Shown: positions 45,371-52,969 of the stretch, one piece after another | How the letters are laid out: every line of letters starts with the position of its first letter | Numbering within the stretch: the first letter of the stretch is position 1 | Assembly: GCF_000213055.1 (NCBI RefSeq) | Contig: NZ_CM001165.1 | Location: forward strand, 5,602,945-5,666,944 | DNA: 64,000 nucleotides | Reading direction: 5' to 3' | Origin: Streptomyces sp. Tu6071 | GTDB taxonomy: Bacteria > Actinomycetota > Actinomycetes > Streptomycetales > Streptomycetaceae | Notes under the pieces: model-generated | The model's input: only the letters and a program-made list of their open reading frames with translations | What the model was told of the DNA's origin: nothing | The model's database searches: none | Position numbers and translations under genes: made by a program

Positions 45371-45443
45371 GGGGGGCTCGGCGGGGTGCTCGCCGGGCTC
45401 GGGGCCCGGTGGCCGCTCGGCGGGGCCGTTCCCGGCGGGCCGC

Positions 45444-45662
45444 TCAGCCGCAGCAGCCGCCCCCGCAGCAGCCGCCGCCCCCGCCCTGCGGCGCGGGCGC
45501 GGCACCGCCCGCGGTCCGGCCGCCCACGGCCACGGTCGAGAGCAGCTTGACGGTGTCCGGGTGCCCCGCCGGACAGCTCGCGGGAGCGCCCGACTCGGCC
45601 ATGGGACGGTTCAGTTCGAAGGTGTCGCCGCAGGCGCGGCAGCGGTACTCGTATCGAGGCAT
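45444..45662 (-). CDS. FmdB-family zinc-ribbon protein
   Basis: A 72-residue protein. It opens MPRYEYRCRACGDTFEL with Cys8 and Cys11 of a zinc ribbon; Cys30 and His33 or nearby residues complete it. This is the FmdB/putative regulatory domain, widespread and of unknown function. The C-terminus is a Gly-Cys run (GGGGGCCGGGCCG) that may bind metal. It lies beside the Ter module but on the other strand. Confidence 0.9.
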   Translation of the reverse strand: MPRYEYRCRACGDTFELNRPMAESGAPASCPAGHPDTVKLLSTVAVGGRTAGGAAPAPQGGGGGCCGGGCCG

Positions 45663-45705
45663 GCGCACAGGGTACGGGCGGAGGCGGAGAGGGAGGGAGA
45701 CCGCG

Positions 45706-45795
45706 CGGGCGGCCCCGAACCCGTGACCGCCGTGCGCGCCGCCCTGAACCCGTGACCGCCGCGCGGGCCGCGCCGAACCTGTGATCGCGGTGCGA
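45706..45795. repeat. 29-bp tandem repeat, three decaying units
   Basis: GAACCCGTGACCGCCG-like cores begin at 45717, 45746 and 45775, exactly 29 bases apart, with the third unit diverged. They lie upstream of the FmdB gene. Confidence 0.65.
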
Positions 45796-45894
45796 GCGGT
45801 CCCATGCCCGTCCCGCCGCGCGGCCATCGCGCTCGGACCGCCGCGAGGCCCCCGCCGCCGTACCGCCCCCGAGGGCCCCCGACCCCGTCCCGCC

Positions 45895-47340
45895 TCAGCT
45901 CCCGCCGCGCTCCTCGCGGATCAGCTCCACGACTCGCGCGGCCGTCCCGCGCACCGCCTCCGTCTCGCGCAGGAACTGCCAGTAGTCCGGGTGGTGGCCC
46001 TCCAGGGCCGTCACCGCCCGGTCCAGGCGCGCCACCGCGTCGTCGAGCGGGCGGGCGTGGCGCGGGTCCGGGGTCTGGCGGCCCGTCATCGCGAGCCGCT
46101 GCGCGTCCCGTACCGCGAACCGCGTCCGCTCGATCTCGCGCTGCGGGTCCTTCGCGACCTCGTTGAGCTGCCGCAGCCGGTCCCCGGCGGCCGAGACCGC
46201 CTCGTCCGTCTCGTCGAGCAGCGCCCGTACGGTGGCGAGCAGCGCGGTCGCGTCGGCCCAGCGCTGCGCCTCGCGGGCCTGCCGCGCCTCCGCGAGCTTC
46301 GTGCCCGCCTGCGCCACGTGCTTCGCCGCCTCCTCCGGGATGTGCTGGAGGTCCTGCCAGCACGGCGCGGTGAACCTGCGCCGCAGCTCGCTGAGGACCG
46401 GCTCGACCTGCGCGCTCCGCGTCGTCAGCGCCTCCGCCCTGGTCCGCAGCGAGACGAGCCGCCGGTCGATCTCCCCGGCCCGCTCGGGCAGCCGCTCCGC
46501 CTCCGCGCGCAGCGCCTCCGCCTCGCGCCGCACCCGGTCCGCGCGCTGGATCGTCTCCGCCACGCCGTGCCGCGCGGCGCCCTCGTTGAGCCGGGTCAGC
46601 TCCGGGGCGAGCGCCGCGAGCCGGGCCGCGAGGTCGTCGGCGCGCAGCCCCTGGGCCCGTACGGTGTCGAGCGCGCTCGTCGTGGCGAGCAGCGACTGCT
46701 TGGCGCGCTCGACGGCGGGCGCGAGCCGCGCGAGCTGCGTCTCGGCCTTGCCGAGCAGCGGCCCGAGGCTCTCCGCGAACCGGTCGAGGTCCGCCTTGAC
46801 CCGCGTCAGCTCGTCCTTCGCCCCGTCCAGCGCGCGCCGCGCCCGCGAGGCCGCCGCGCCGTCCAGCTCGTCGCGGTCGAGGTCCACGGCGTCGACGGCG
46901 GCGATGTACGTCCCGCTCGCCTCGTCGATCTTCCGGCCGAGCGCGGCGAAGTCGGAGACCGCGCGCCGCCCGGCGGGGGAGTCGTCGACGGCCGAGATCG
47001 TCTCGACCGAGATGCGCAGATCGCGCTGCGCGGTGTCCAGCTCGTAGAAGGCGTTAGCGGCGGCGTCCTTCGCGGCCTGCGCCTCCGCGCGTCTGCTCTC
47101 GCCGCGCCCGCCGCCCCCGAACCAGCGCCGCGAACCGCCCCCACCTCCGGTGAGGGCGCCGGGCAGCGTGAGGAGGAGGGGGAGAGGGAGCAGGCTCAGC
47201 GCCAGGAGCTCGCGCAGCGGCGACGGGGCCGGGCGGGCCTGGGGACGCGCGGGGCGGGCCCCGGACCGTGCCGGAGCGGCACCTGACCCGGGCCGCCGTG
47301 CCGCCCGTCCGGTGCACGACCGCCGAGGTGTCGCCGTCAC
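45895..47340 (-). CDS. membrane-anchored coiled-coil protein
   Basis: A 481-residue protein of unknown function. A single membrane segment (about 28-50, LALSLLPLPLLLTLPGALTG) is followed by a Gly-rich stretch and then some 380 residues of almost continuous helix rich in Arg, Glu, Ala and Leu. It looks like a long alpha-helical coiled coil similar to the domains in Streptomyces TPM-type or Scy-like proteins, but I cannot name the family. The GTG at 47340 has GGGAGAGG five bases upstream; an ATG 13 codons earlier lies too close to its GGGAG. It may scaffold something at the membrane. Confidence 0.75.
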   Translation of the reverse strand: MTATPRRSCTGRAARRPGSGAAPARSGARPARPQARPAPSPLRELLALSLLPLPLLLTLPGALTGGGGGSRRWFGGGGRGESRRAEAQAAKDAAANAFYELDTAQRDLRISVETISAVDDSPAGRRAVSDFAALGRKIDEASGTYIAAVDAVDLDRDELDGAAASRARRALDGAKDELTRVKADLDRFAESLGPLLGKAETQLARLAPAVERAKQSLLATTSALDTVRAQGLRADDLAARLAALAPELTRLNEGAARHGVAETIQRADRVRREAEALRAEAERLPERAGEIDRRLVSLRTRAEALTTRSAQVEPVLSELRRRFTAPCWQDLQHIPEEAAKHVAQAGTKLAEARQAREAQRWADATALLATVRALLDETDEAVSAAGDRLRQLNEVAKDPQREIERTRFAVRDAQRLAMTGRQTPDPRHARPLDDAVARLDRAVTALEGHHPDYWQFLRETEAVRGTAARVVELIREERGGS

Positions 47341-47462
47341 AATCCCTCTCCCGTGCCGCGTCTCGCTTGCTCGTTTCATTCTCCCATCCAGGAGGACGAA
47401 CGCGCGGGCGGAAAAGTTCGCGGAAGCGGGTGCCGGTTGTGGCGCGTGGTGCGGCCCGGCCG

Positions 47463-48215
47463 TCAGCGCGCCTCGCGGATCGTGACGGAGCCGTCCGCGC
47501 TGTGCGCCCGTACCTTGTGCGCGCCGTCCTCCGTACGGTCCACCGAGACGCGCGTGCTCCCGTCCCCGACCTCGGTCCGCACGTCGTACGCGACCGAGCC
47601 CGGCAGCTCCAGGGTCGTCGAGCCGTCCCTGGAGTCCGTGTCGACGAGCGCGGGCGCGGTACGGGCCACGAGGTGGAGCGAGCCGTCCGCGCTCCGCATC
47701 CGCACCGTGCGCGAGCCGATCCCGCGCGCGTCGACGCTCCCGTCCGTGCTGCGCACGTCGAGCGGCCCCGAGACGTCCCGCACCCGCAGTGAGGCGTCCT
47801 CCACCCGCGCCTCGACCGCCGTCCGGAACCCGGAGACGCGCACCGCGCCGTCCTTGCCGCGCACCGAGAGCGCGAGCGCGCGCGGCACCTTCACCTCGTA
47901 CCGCGCGTCGCAGTCGGTGAGGAGCCCGGAGCACGAGGCCCGCAGGCGCAACCGGTCCCCGTCCAGCGCCCAGCTCGCCTTCGGCCCCTCGCCCAGCACG
48001 ACGTGCCCCGCGAGGCGCCGCGTGACCTCGATCTTCTCGACGTCCGCCGCGACGACGTCGAGCGCCGCGTCGTCCACGTCGACCGTGAGCCGCTTCCCCT
48101 CGAAGGCCCAGGCCCGGTGCTCCGCCTTCGCGCCGGAGGCGTCGGCACACCCCCCGAGCCCCGCCACGAGCCCCGCCCCCAGCACCACCGCCGCCACCGC
48201 ACGCACTCGCCGCAT
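47463..48215 (-). CDS. DUF4097-type lipoprotein
   Basis: A 250-residue exported lipoprotein. The lipobox is GLGGC at about residues 19-23. The remainder is a repeating beta-structure with many DxS/DGS turns (STDGSVDARG, RSADGSLHL, DSRDGSTTL, HSADGSVTI) typical of DUF4097 beta-solenoid or adhesin-like proteins. The function is unknown; these are often part of cell-envelope stress operons. It is followed by the coiled-coil membrane protein, 122 bases away, possibly co-transcribed. Confidence 0.85.
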   Translation of the reverse strand: MRRVRAVAAVVLGAGLVAGLGGCADASGAKAEHRAWAFEGKRLTVDVDDAALDVVAADVEKIEVTRRLAGHVVLGEGPKASWALDGDRLRLRASCSGLLTDCDARYEVKVPRALALSVRGKDGAVRVSGFRTAVEARVEDASLRVRDVSGPLDVRSTDGSVDARGIGSRTVRMRSADGSLHLVARTAPALVDTDSRDGSTTLELPGSVAYDVRTEVGDGSTRVSVDRTEDGAHKVRAHSADGSVTIREAR

Positions 48216-48371
48216 GATTCCGCCGCCCCCGTCCGCCGTCGTTACCCCCGACGGTACGAATCCGTGCCCCCTCCCCACGATGACGCGACCCCCCGTCCCC
48301 ACCCGGGGGTTTTCCCCACCGCACCCTGTCCCGGCCCCCGCCCGGGGCAAGGTAGGCTGTCGGCTCGACCC

Positions 48372-48443
48372 GGGCGCGTAGCTCAGGGGTAGAGCGTCGC
48401 CCTTACAAGGCGAATGTCGGCGGTTCGAAACCGTCCGCGCCCA
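48372..48443 (+). tRNA. tRNA-Val (anticodon TAC)
   Basis: A full cloverleaf is visible. The acceptor is GGGCGCG/CGCGCCC, the D-arm GCTC/GAGC, the anticodon stem TCGCC/GGCGA with loop CTTACAA, and the T-arm GGCGG/CCGTC with TTCGAAA. CCA is not encoded. Valine GTA codons are rare in this genome type. Prophage DNA starts immediately downstream, so the 3' half is probably the attachment site. Confidence 0.95.
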
Positions 48444-48476
48444 CTCGGGATAAACGGCAGGTCAGGCCCTGCTTTC

Positions 48477-48506
48477 GGCCCCTCAACTCACCAGGGTTGG
48501 GGGGCC
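48477..48506 (+). terminator. terminator after tRNA-Val
   Basis: An imperfect GGCCCCTCAAC / GTTGGGGGGCC stem, followed by TTCT, lies 33 bases past the tRNA. Confidence 0.55.
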
Positions 48507-48693
48507 TTCTCGTGCCCAGAATCCACATGGAGTCCACATCCCCACCCGCGTCACTCGTATGAGGGACTGGACCCAGGCGGCCGACCGCATAGAGTGAGCA
48601 CCGACGAGGGCTGGCGCGACTCCCCTCGCGCGCCAGACGCGTGCTCGTCATCGTCCTGCGGACCCGGGCGGGGAGGCCCGACCCGCAGGCGCC

Positions 48694-48724
48694 GGCCCCT
48701 CGCCGCGAGACTCGGCGAGGGGCC
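48694..48724. terminator. hairpin 1 of a tandem pair
   Basis: GGCCCCTCGCCG / CGGCGAGGGGCC, a 12-bp perfect stem with a seven-base loop. Confidence 0.65.
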
Positions 48725-48740
48725 TGGCGACAAATGTAGA

Positions 48741-48770
48741 CCGCCCCACCCCAAGCCCGGGGTGGGGCGG
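48741..48770. terminator. hairpin 2 of a tandem pair
   Basis: CCGCCCCACCCC / GGGGTGGGGCGG, a 12-bp perfect stem with a six-base loop, followed by TTCGCTCT. Together with hairpin 1 it insulates the tRNA from prophage transcription. Confidence 0.65.
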
Positions 48771-48949
48771 TTCGCTCTGACCGAAGCAGAGCGCAAGATG
48801 GCGCCTTTCGGCGGACGCGTGTACACCGCGGCGCCATCCCCGCCCGCGCGCGACCGACGCACAGCGGGCGAGCTTCCGGTACGACCGTCACACGATCTTG
48901 CACACCCGGCACGAATATGCCCCTGGTGTCACCCGATCGGATGGCAGAT

Positions 48950-48965
48950 GTACCACCGATGGTAC
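48950..48965 (+). promoter_or_regulatory. operator-like palindrome before the XRE gene
   Basis: GTACCA-CCGA-TGGTAC, a perfect 6-4-6 palindrome, lies 34 bases before the HTH gene, where an autoregulatory operator is expected. Confidence 0.5.
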
Positions 48966-48999
48966 TGACATGCTGTGACCGGCGGCTGAGCGTGGCTGT

Positions 49000-49233
49000 G
49001 TGCCGCCAGAACCGCCCCCCGCCTGGGTCCTCGACCAGCGCCGCGCCGTCGGCGACCGCATCCGCACGGCCCGCCTGGAGGCGGCCATCACGCAGGAGAC
49101 CCTCGCGGAGCGCACCGGCCTCGACCGGAAGACGATCGTGCGAACCGAGGGCGGCACCCACAGCACGCTTCTGGACCACCTCCTCCTCATCGCCCGCGCG
49201 CTCGGTCGGCCGCTTGCGGACCTCGTGAGGTGA
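49000..49233 (+). CDS. small XRE-type helix-turn-helix protein
   Basis: A 77-residue Cro/CI-type DNA-binding protein: RIRTARLEAAITQETLAERTG then LDRKTIVRTEGG, the HTH motif. The start is the GTG at 49000; a short palindrome (48950-48965) lies upstream. It faces the leftward operon ending at 49314, so it could be a prophage or element-specific regulator at the tRNA end of the prophage. It has no extra sensor domain. Confidence 0.8.
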   Translation: MPPEPPPAWVLDQRRAVGDRIRTARLEAAITQETLAERTGLDRKTIVRTEGGTHSTLLDHLLLIARALGRPLADLVR

Positions 49234-49313
49234 AGCCCCGGCCGGGACCGATCCCGGCCGGGGCTCCGTCCCCGCCCTTGACGGGGCGTGGGGCGGGGAG
49301 TCAGGAGGTGTTT

Positions 49314-49478
49314 CTACAGGGCGGGCTGGTTGCTGCCCGGGCAGGTGCTGCGGTCGCCCGGGGGTTGGTGGATGGTGGTCGGCTCGCCGGTCTGGGAGCC
49401 CACGATCTGGCCGCAGACGGGGCAGGTGCCGTAGCAGCGTCCAGGATCGAAGTCGCGTCGTCGGGCACGTACAGGCAT
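49314..49478 (-). CDS. 54-residue zinc-ribbon-like protein
   Basis: A small protein with Cys pairs (CYGTCPVCGQIVGSQ, then CPGSNQPAL at the end). AGGAGG lies four bases upstream of the ATG at 49478, which supports it strongly. It is the last member of the leftward operon. Function unknown; it may bind zinc. Confidence 0.7.
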   Translation of the reverse strand: MPVRARRRDFDPGRCYGTCPVCGQIVGSQTGEPTTIHQPPGDRSTCPGSNQPAL

Positions 49479-49561
49479 GCGTCCTCCTGAGAGGCTTGGT
49501 GTGCTTCCTGTGGTGGTGCGTTTCCCCGTCGCGCGGCCGGGCCCTGGCGGTGCGACGAAGC

Positions 49562-49963
49562 TCAGAGGGCGCGGATGAAGGTCTTCGCGCCGTTGTGGTA
49601 GTCGACGGTGAGGCCGTAGTTCCCGGGTCGTTCGCCCTCGCGGGTGGACCAGCGGGTGACGGAGGCGATCTCGGGATTTTCGGCGGCGAGGAGGATTCCG
49701 GCGAGCCACTCCTCAGCGCCCGCGTCCCCGGCTGGTGCGGGGCCGGAGGCCGGGGTGCCCTCGACGGGCGCGGCCGGGGAGTCGAATTTTTCGTTGGGGG
49801 CGAGCTGCCCGATGAACTGCCAGCGCTCCTCCTTGCCGCGGCTGACCGCGAGGCCGTAGGGGTGCTTGGTGTCTCCGGCCTCGGCGAGGGTCTGCACGCG
49901 GGTGACGCCGGGCGCGTTTTTCGCGAGGTCGAGGGCGTAGTCCTGGAGCTGCTCGGGGCGCAT
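49562..49963 (-). CDS. hypothetical prophage protein
   Basis: A 133-residue acidic protein starting MRPEQLQDYALDLAKNAPGVTRV. A proline/alanine linker in the middle (SPAAPVEGTPASGPAPAG) separates two small domains, each with a TRVQT/TRWST turn and an aromatic segment, suggesting an internal duplication (YGLAVSRGKE and YGLTVDYHNG). I do not recognise a family. AGAGGA lies upstream. Confidence 0.6.
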   Translation of the reverse strand: MRPEQLQDYALDLAKNAPGVTRVQTLAEAGDTKHPYGLAVSRGKEERWQFIGQLAPNEKFDSPAAPVEGTPASGPAPAGDAGAEEWLAGILLAAENPEIASVTRWSTREGERPGNYGLTVDYHNGAKTFIRAL

Positions 49964-50000
49964 GGTCGGGTCCTCTTCTCGGGGCGGGGCGTCGGCAACC

Positions 50001-50186
50001 CTACCCACGGCGGGGGGTGGCCGGGATGGTCGGGAGGCCGCGCGGCAGCCGCTCGTGTCGCGGCGGGCAGATCCGGTGCACATAGGCGTTCGGCCGTGCT
50101 CCGGAGATCGCGTCGCGGGGTATCGACTCGACCTCCTGGCCGGGCTCGAAAGGCCGGTCGCAGCGCTCGCAGGTGCGGGTTCTCAC
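50001..50186 (-). CDS. 61-residue CxxC protein
   Basis: A small protein with CERCDRPFEPGQEVESI at the start and a further Cys later, forming a plausible zinc site. GGGAGG lies upstream of the GTG at 50186, which overlaps the upstream stop (GTGA). It is the third of three coupled small zinc-type genes. Confidence 0.65.
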   Translation of the reverse strand: MRTRTCERCDRPFEPGQEVESIPRDAISGARPNAYVHRICPPRHERLPRGLPTIPATPRRG

Positions 50187-50359
50187 GGTCGGTCCTCCCA
50201 GGGGGTGAGGCGGTACGTCTCGCGGCAGCGGCGGCAGGCGTAGAGGGCGCCGCCGGGGTCGGTGGCGGGTTCGGGTGCGGGCTGGATGAGGGCGACGTCG
50301 TTGGCGAGGTCGCGGTGCCACGCGCACCAGGCGATCGTGCGGCCGAGCTTGGCGGTCAT
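50183..50359 (-). CDS. 58-residue CxxH/CxxC protein
   Basis: A small protein with CAWHRDL and CRRCRETY, consistent with a CCHC-type zinc site. The stop overlaps the next start by four bases, and its own start at 50359 overlaps the upstream gene, so translation is coupled on both sides. Confidence 0.65.
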   Translation of the reverse strand: MTAKLGRTIAWCAWHRDLANDVALIQPAPEPATDPGGALYACRRCRETYRLTPWEDRP

Positions 50360-50565
50360 CGGTCGTCCCTGCCGTAGCAGCAGCGGCGGCAGCCGCGGGG
50401 GAACCAGGCGGGGGCGTGCGCGGTGGCGTGGCGGGCGCCGAGGTCGACGTCGTCGATGCCGGGCTGGAGCGGGGTCTCGCACCACACGCAGGCGGCGCCG
50501 CGCCGCTGCTCCGCCGTGAGCGTCTCGACGGCCGGGAGGAGACCCTCGTCCACGTGGATGCTCAC
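50356..50565 (-). CDS. 69-residue cysteine-rich protein
   Basis: A small protein with CVWCETPLQPG and, near its end, CRRCCYGRD. It could form a zinc ribbon. Many actinobacterial mobile elements carry similar short proteins, but I cannot assign a function. The ATGA overlap with the upstream gene indicates coupling. Confidence 0.65.
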   Translation of the reverse strand: MSIHVDEGLLPAVETLTAEQRRGAACVWCETPLQPGIDDVDLGARHATAHAPAWFPRGCRRCCYGRDDR

Positions 50566-51002
50566 CGTGCCATCACCCCGGCCGGGCCGAACGCGGCGCC
50601 GAGCTGGGGCGCGGGCGTGAGCCGCCCGCTTCCGTCCGGGGGTTCGAGCCAGAGCCGCCCCTCACTCCCGATGCCCTCATGCGGGCAGTCGAGCACCCAC
50701 CCGCGCGGGCGCACGGTGAGCTGCCGAAGGTCCGCCAGGTCGTCCGCCTCGTCGGCCGGCACGAGCCACCACGCGAGCGGTTCGCGCACGGAGGCGAGGA
50801 CCGGACCGAGCGCGCCCGTGGGGCGGATGGCGCACATCGCGTCGATGCTCGAGTAGAGCGGGGCCTCAACGACACGCCACGCCCCTGTGGAGGGGACAGG
50901 AACGAGCTGGTCGTCGCGTTGCCATGTGCGCAGTGCTTGCTGGGGATTCGCCACGGTGTGCGTGAGCCACTGGCGCCCGATCTCACCTCGGATGACTGCC
51001 AT
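50562..51002 (-). CDS. hypothetical prophage protein
   Basis: A 146-residue protein starting MAVIRGEIGRQWLTHTV. It holds an LAWWLVPADEADDLADLRQL segment and a WVLDCPHEG segment, and ends VMAR. I do not recognise the family; the WLVP segment faintly recalls small Streptomyces mobile-element proteins with a bifunctional-primase-like neighbourhood, but that is only an impression. It follows the regulator after 87 bases and is coupled to the next gene. Confidence 0.6.
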   Translation of the reverse strand: MAVIRGEIGRQWLTHTVANPQQALRTWQRDDQLVPVPSTGAWRVVEAPLYSSIDAMCAIRPTGALGPVLASVREPLAWWLVPADEADDLADLRQLTVRPRGWVLDCPHEGIGSEGRLWLEPPDGSGRLTPAPQLGAAFGPAGVMAR

Positions 51003-51089
51003 GACACGGACCGTAGGCGGCGGGGTTGCGCGCTCGCGCGGCGATTGCGCCGGATTGCGGACCGGGCGCGGGGGTTGTGCGGATTGCTG

Positions 51090-51932
51090 CTACGCGGGCC
51101 CCAGGGAGGCCCTGGCGCGCGCGATCAGGCGGTGTGCCTGCGTACCGCGAGCGGCGGTTTCGGAGAGCTGGTCCCAGACGCGCCCGTACAGGCTGAGGTC
51201 GTCGTCCGATTCCAGGGTCAGTTCGCTACTGATCGTCTCCACGATGACGCGGGCCTCGTCGTAGATCCAGAAGCCGTGTTTGAGAGCGAAGGGCATGGGG
51301 GCGCCCAGGGGCACGATGCCTAGGTCGATGCTGGGCAGGCCGATCAGGCTGACAAGCCGGTCAAGCTGTGCCGCCATGGCTTCTCGCTCGCAGATCAAGG
51401 CGTGGAGCGCGCCCTCCCAGATGAGGACGCGGAAGGTGCGGCCCGGCTCGTAGAGCACCGCCTGGCGGGCCATCCGGGAGTTGACCGCCGCCTCGGCGTC
51501 CGGCGGCGTTCGGTGGAGCTGCGAGTTGCACGCGAACAGGGCGCGTGCGTAGTCCGCGGTCTGGACGAGCCCCGGAATGACGGTTGCCTCATACCCGCGC
51601 ACGGCGCGCACTGCACGGTAGGTGGAGACGTAGCGGTCCTGGACGGCCCGGTGGCCAGCCGTGAGCTGACGGCGCCAGGACCGGTGCTGTGACTCCAGAC
51701 CCCGTAGGCGGCTCGTGAGGTCCGATGCTGCCGTCTCGTCTGTGGCTTGTGCCCAGGCGGCGAGGTCATCGGTGGTGGGGGTCTGCTTGCCGGTTTCCAG
51801 CCGGGAGACCTTCGACCTCTGCCAGCCGAGGAGGGCGGCAAGGTCTTTGCCCTGGAGGCCGGCCTCGGTGCGCAGCTCGCGCAGCCGCGCACCGAGGGCC
51901 TCACGCCCGGTTTGGAAGTCCGTCGCGCTCAC
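51090..51932 (-). CDS. HTH regulator with DUF5753 (Scr1-type) domain
   Basis: A 280-residue Streptomyces-type regulator. The N-terminal XRE helix-turn-helix has LGARLRELRTEAGL and LLGWQRSKVSRLETGKQ. The C-terminal DUF5753 domain contains YEATVIPGLVQTADYARALF and LALKHGFWIYDEARVIVET-like segments. Such regulators are usually paired with a small DUF397 protein; here no DUF397 gene is seen and the neighbour is DUF6879 instead. The start is GTG at 51932, overlapping the DUF6879 stop (GTGA). It may control this operon or prophage functions. Confidence 0.88.
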   Translation of the reverse strand: MSATDFQTGREALGARLRELRTEAGLQGKDLAALLGWQRSKVSRLETGKQTPTTDDLAAWAQATDETAASDLTSRLRGLESQHRSWRRQLTAGHRAVQDRYVSTYRAVRAVRGYEATVIPGLVQTADYARALFACNSQLHRTPPDAEAAVNSRMARQAVLYEPGRTFRVLIWEGALHALICEREAMAAQLDRLVSLIGLPSIDLGIVPLGAPMPFALKHGFWIYDEARVIVETISSELTLESDDDLSLYGRVWDQLSETAARGTQAHRLIARARASLGPA

Positions 51933-52467
51933 GCGTCAGACGGTACCCGGCTCTGGTACTCGGCGGTGCGGACCGCGTGATGCCAGGCGGCATCGCGTAC
52001 CTGGCACGCCTGGAGCACGTCCTCGGCCGCCTCCGTCGTGGTGACGCCGAGCATCTCTCCCGCCTCCGTGAACGCGAAGCGGACAACGAGGCGGGAGTCG
52101 AAGACCCAGAAGTCCTCCGTGGGCAGGCGTAGCCGCGCGGCAGTGAGGCGGTCGAGGTTACGGATGTCCTCACCTGCCGCGACGTTGCCGAGACCGCTGG
52201 CGAGGAGGAACCGCTGCCCCTCGGTCGGAGGTGCGTCCAAGATGCGCACGCGCTCGAAGCGCTTCCCGAGGGCCACCTGTTTGGCGACGTTGAGCCGCCA
52301 CTCGTCGGCGGGTTCGGCTAGAAGGTCCTGCCCTGCCTTCCAGCGGGCCCATTTCGGGCTCTCTCCCGATCGGAGGCGTAGCCCTGCTGGGACTCCAGCC
52401 TCCAGGCGGTGTGCTCGAAGTCCTGGAAGAGGTGAGCGACCTCTGTGAACGGGAGGAGGTCGGCCAC
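51929..52467 (-). pseudogene. DUF6879-family gene interrupted by a frameshift
   Basis: The gene starts at GTG 52467 (AAGGAG upstream) and reads VADLLPFTEVAHLFQDFEH, then AWRLESQQGYASDRE. At a CTCTCTC tract (52359-52365; GAGAGAG on the coding strand) the frame shifts. Without the extra two bases it continues SPKWARWKAGQD to LGKRFERVRILDAPP, NVAAGEDIRNL and FWVFDSRLVVRF, all typical of DUF6879. As written, the first frame stops early (after about 49 codons). A partial product could restart at GTG 52276. Either a real null allele, a sequence error, or a length-variable tract. Confidence 0.75.
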
Positions 52468-52468
52468 G

Positions 52469-52672
52469 TCACTCCTTCGGCGCGAAGCGGGTGAGCAGTT
52501 CGCGCGGGATCACGACGAAGGTCTCACTGTCCTTGACGTCGCGGAGCTGTGCGAGGTCCTTGGGGTCGGTGAGCTGATCGCCTTGGACCACGATGTCGCC
52601 GGTCTCCACGACTTCGTAGAGCGTGGGGCAACCGCCGTTGTCGCTGGTGGTGCCGATGAACCGCAGCGTCAT
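52469..52672 (-). CDS. 67-residue hypothetical protein, first gene of the leftward operon
   Basis: A small protein starting MTLRFIGTTSDNGGCPTLYEVV and ending TRFAPKE. It appears well conserved by its balanced composition, but I cannot give a function. One base separates its stop from the start of DUF6879, so it is co-transcribed with DUF6879 and the DUF5753 regulator, and partnership is likely. Confidence 0.7.
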   Translation of the reverse strand: MTLRFIGTTSDNGGCPTLYEVVETGDIVVQGDQLTDPKDLAQLRDVKDSETFVVIPRELLTRFAPKE

Positions 52673-52969
52673 GTCTGCTTCCTTCGTGTCGGCTGAACGT
52701 CCGCTCAGGATGCTCCGAAATGAGCGGCAGCGGGGGGCGATTGCTGAGAATTGCTCCTCTGCTCGGCGGAACGCTGAGCCCGAGCAACGCGCGAGCAACG
52801 GAAAGTTCCCCTTCCCGCGCATGGCAGGGAAGGCGGGTCAGATTGGCGTCGGCGGAGGCACGCGGACGTGGAGTGGCCCGCCGCGACGGGGGATGCGCGG
52901 CGAGCCAGTCTCAGTGTGGCGCCTCACCCGGCAGAAGCTCGGGTTCCGTTCGAACCTATTATCGAACGC
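52673..52969. promoter_or_regulatory. divergent control region, prophage operon / DUF6233
   Basis: The gap contains two direct repeats CGAGCAACG at 52781-52789 and 52792-52800, spaced 11 bases (one helical turn), as expected for a regulator site for the leftward operon. A strong -10-like TATTAT lies at 52957-52962 for the rightward gene. Confidence 0.5.

Larger units (their letters stand above)
48507..48949. other. prophage end region, no gene recognised
   Basis: I find no convincing gene here. The stretch holds the sequence AATCCACATGGAGTCCACAT (a short direct repeat TCCACAT) near 48508-48530 and two strong hairpins (48694-48724 and 48741-48770). Confidence 0.4.

Noticed and set aside
48551..48862. 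Minus-strand frame of 103 codons.
   Set aside because: It runs through two strong hairpins and has biased low-complexity composition.
48888..48971. 27-residue frame ending CRVCKIV.
   Set aside because: It has no ribosome site and overlaps the palindrome before the XRE gene; chance is likelier.
48403..49998. Long minus-strand frame across the tRNA end, finishing in GADGFEPPTFAL-like sequence.
   Set aside because: The tail is the reverse translation of the tRNA gene, a known false-positive pattern, and the rest overlaps real small genes on the same strand in a different frame.
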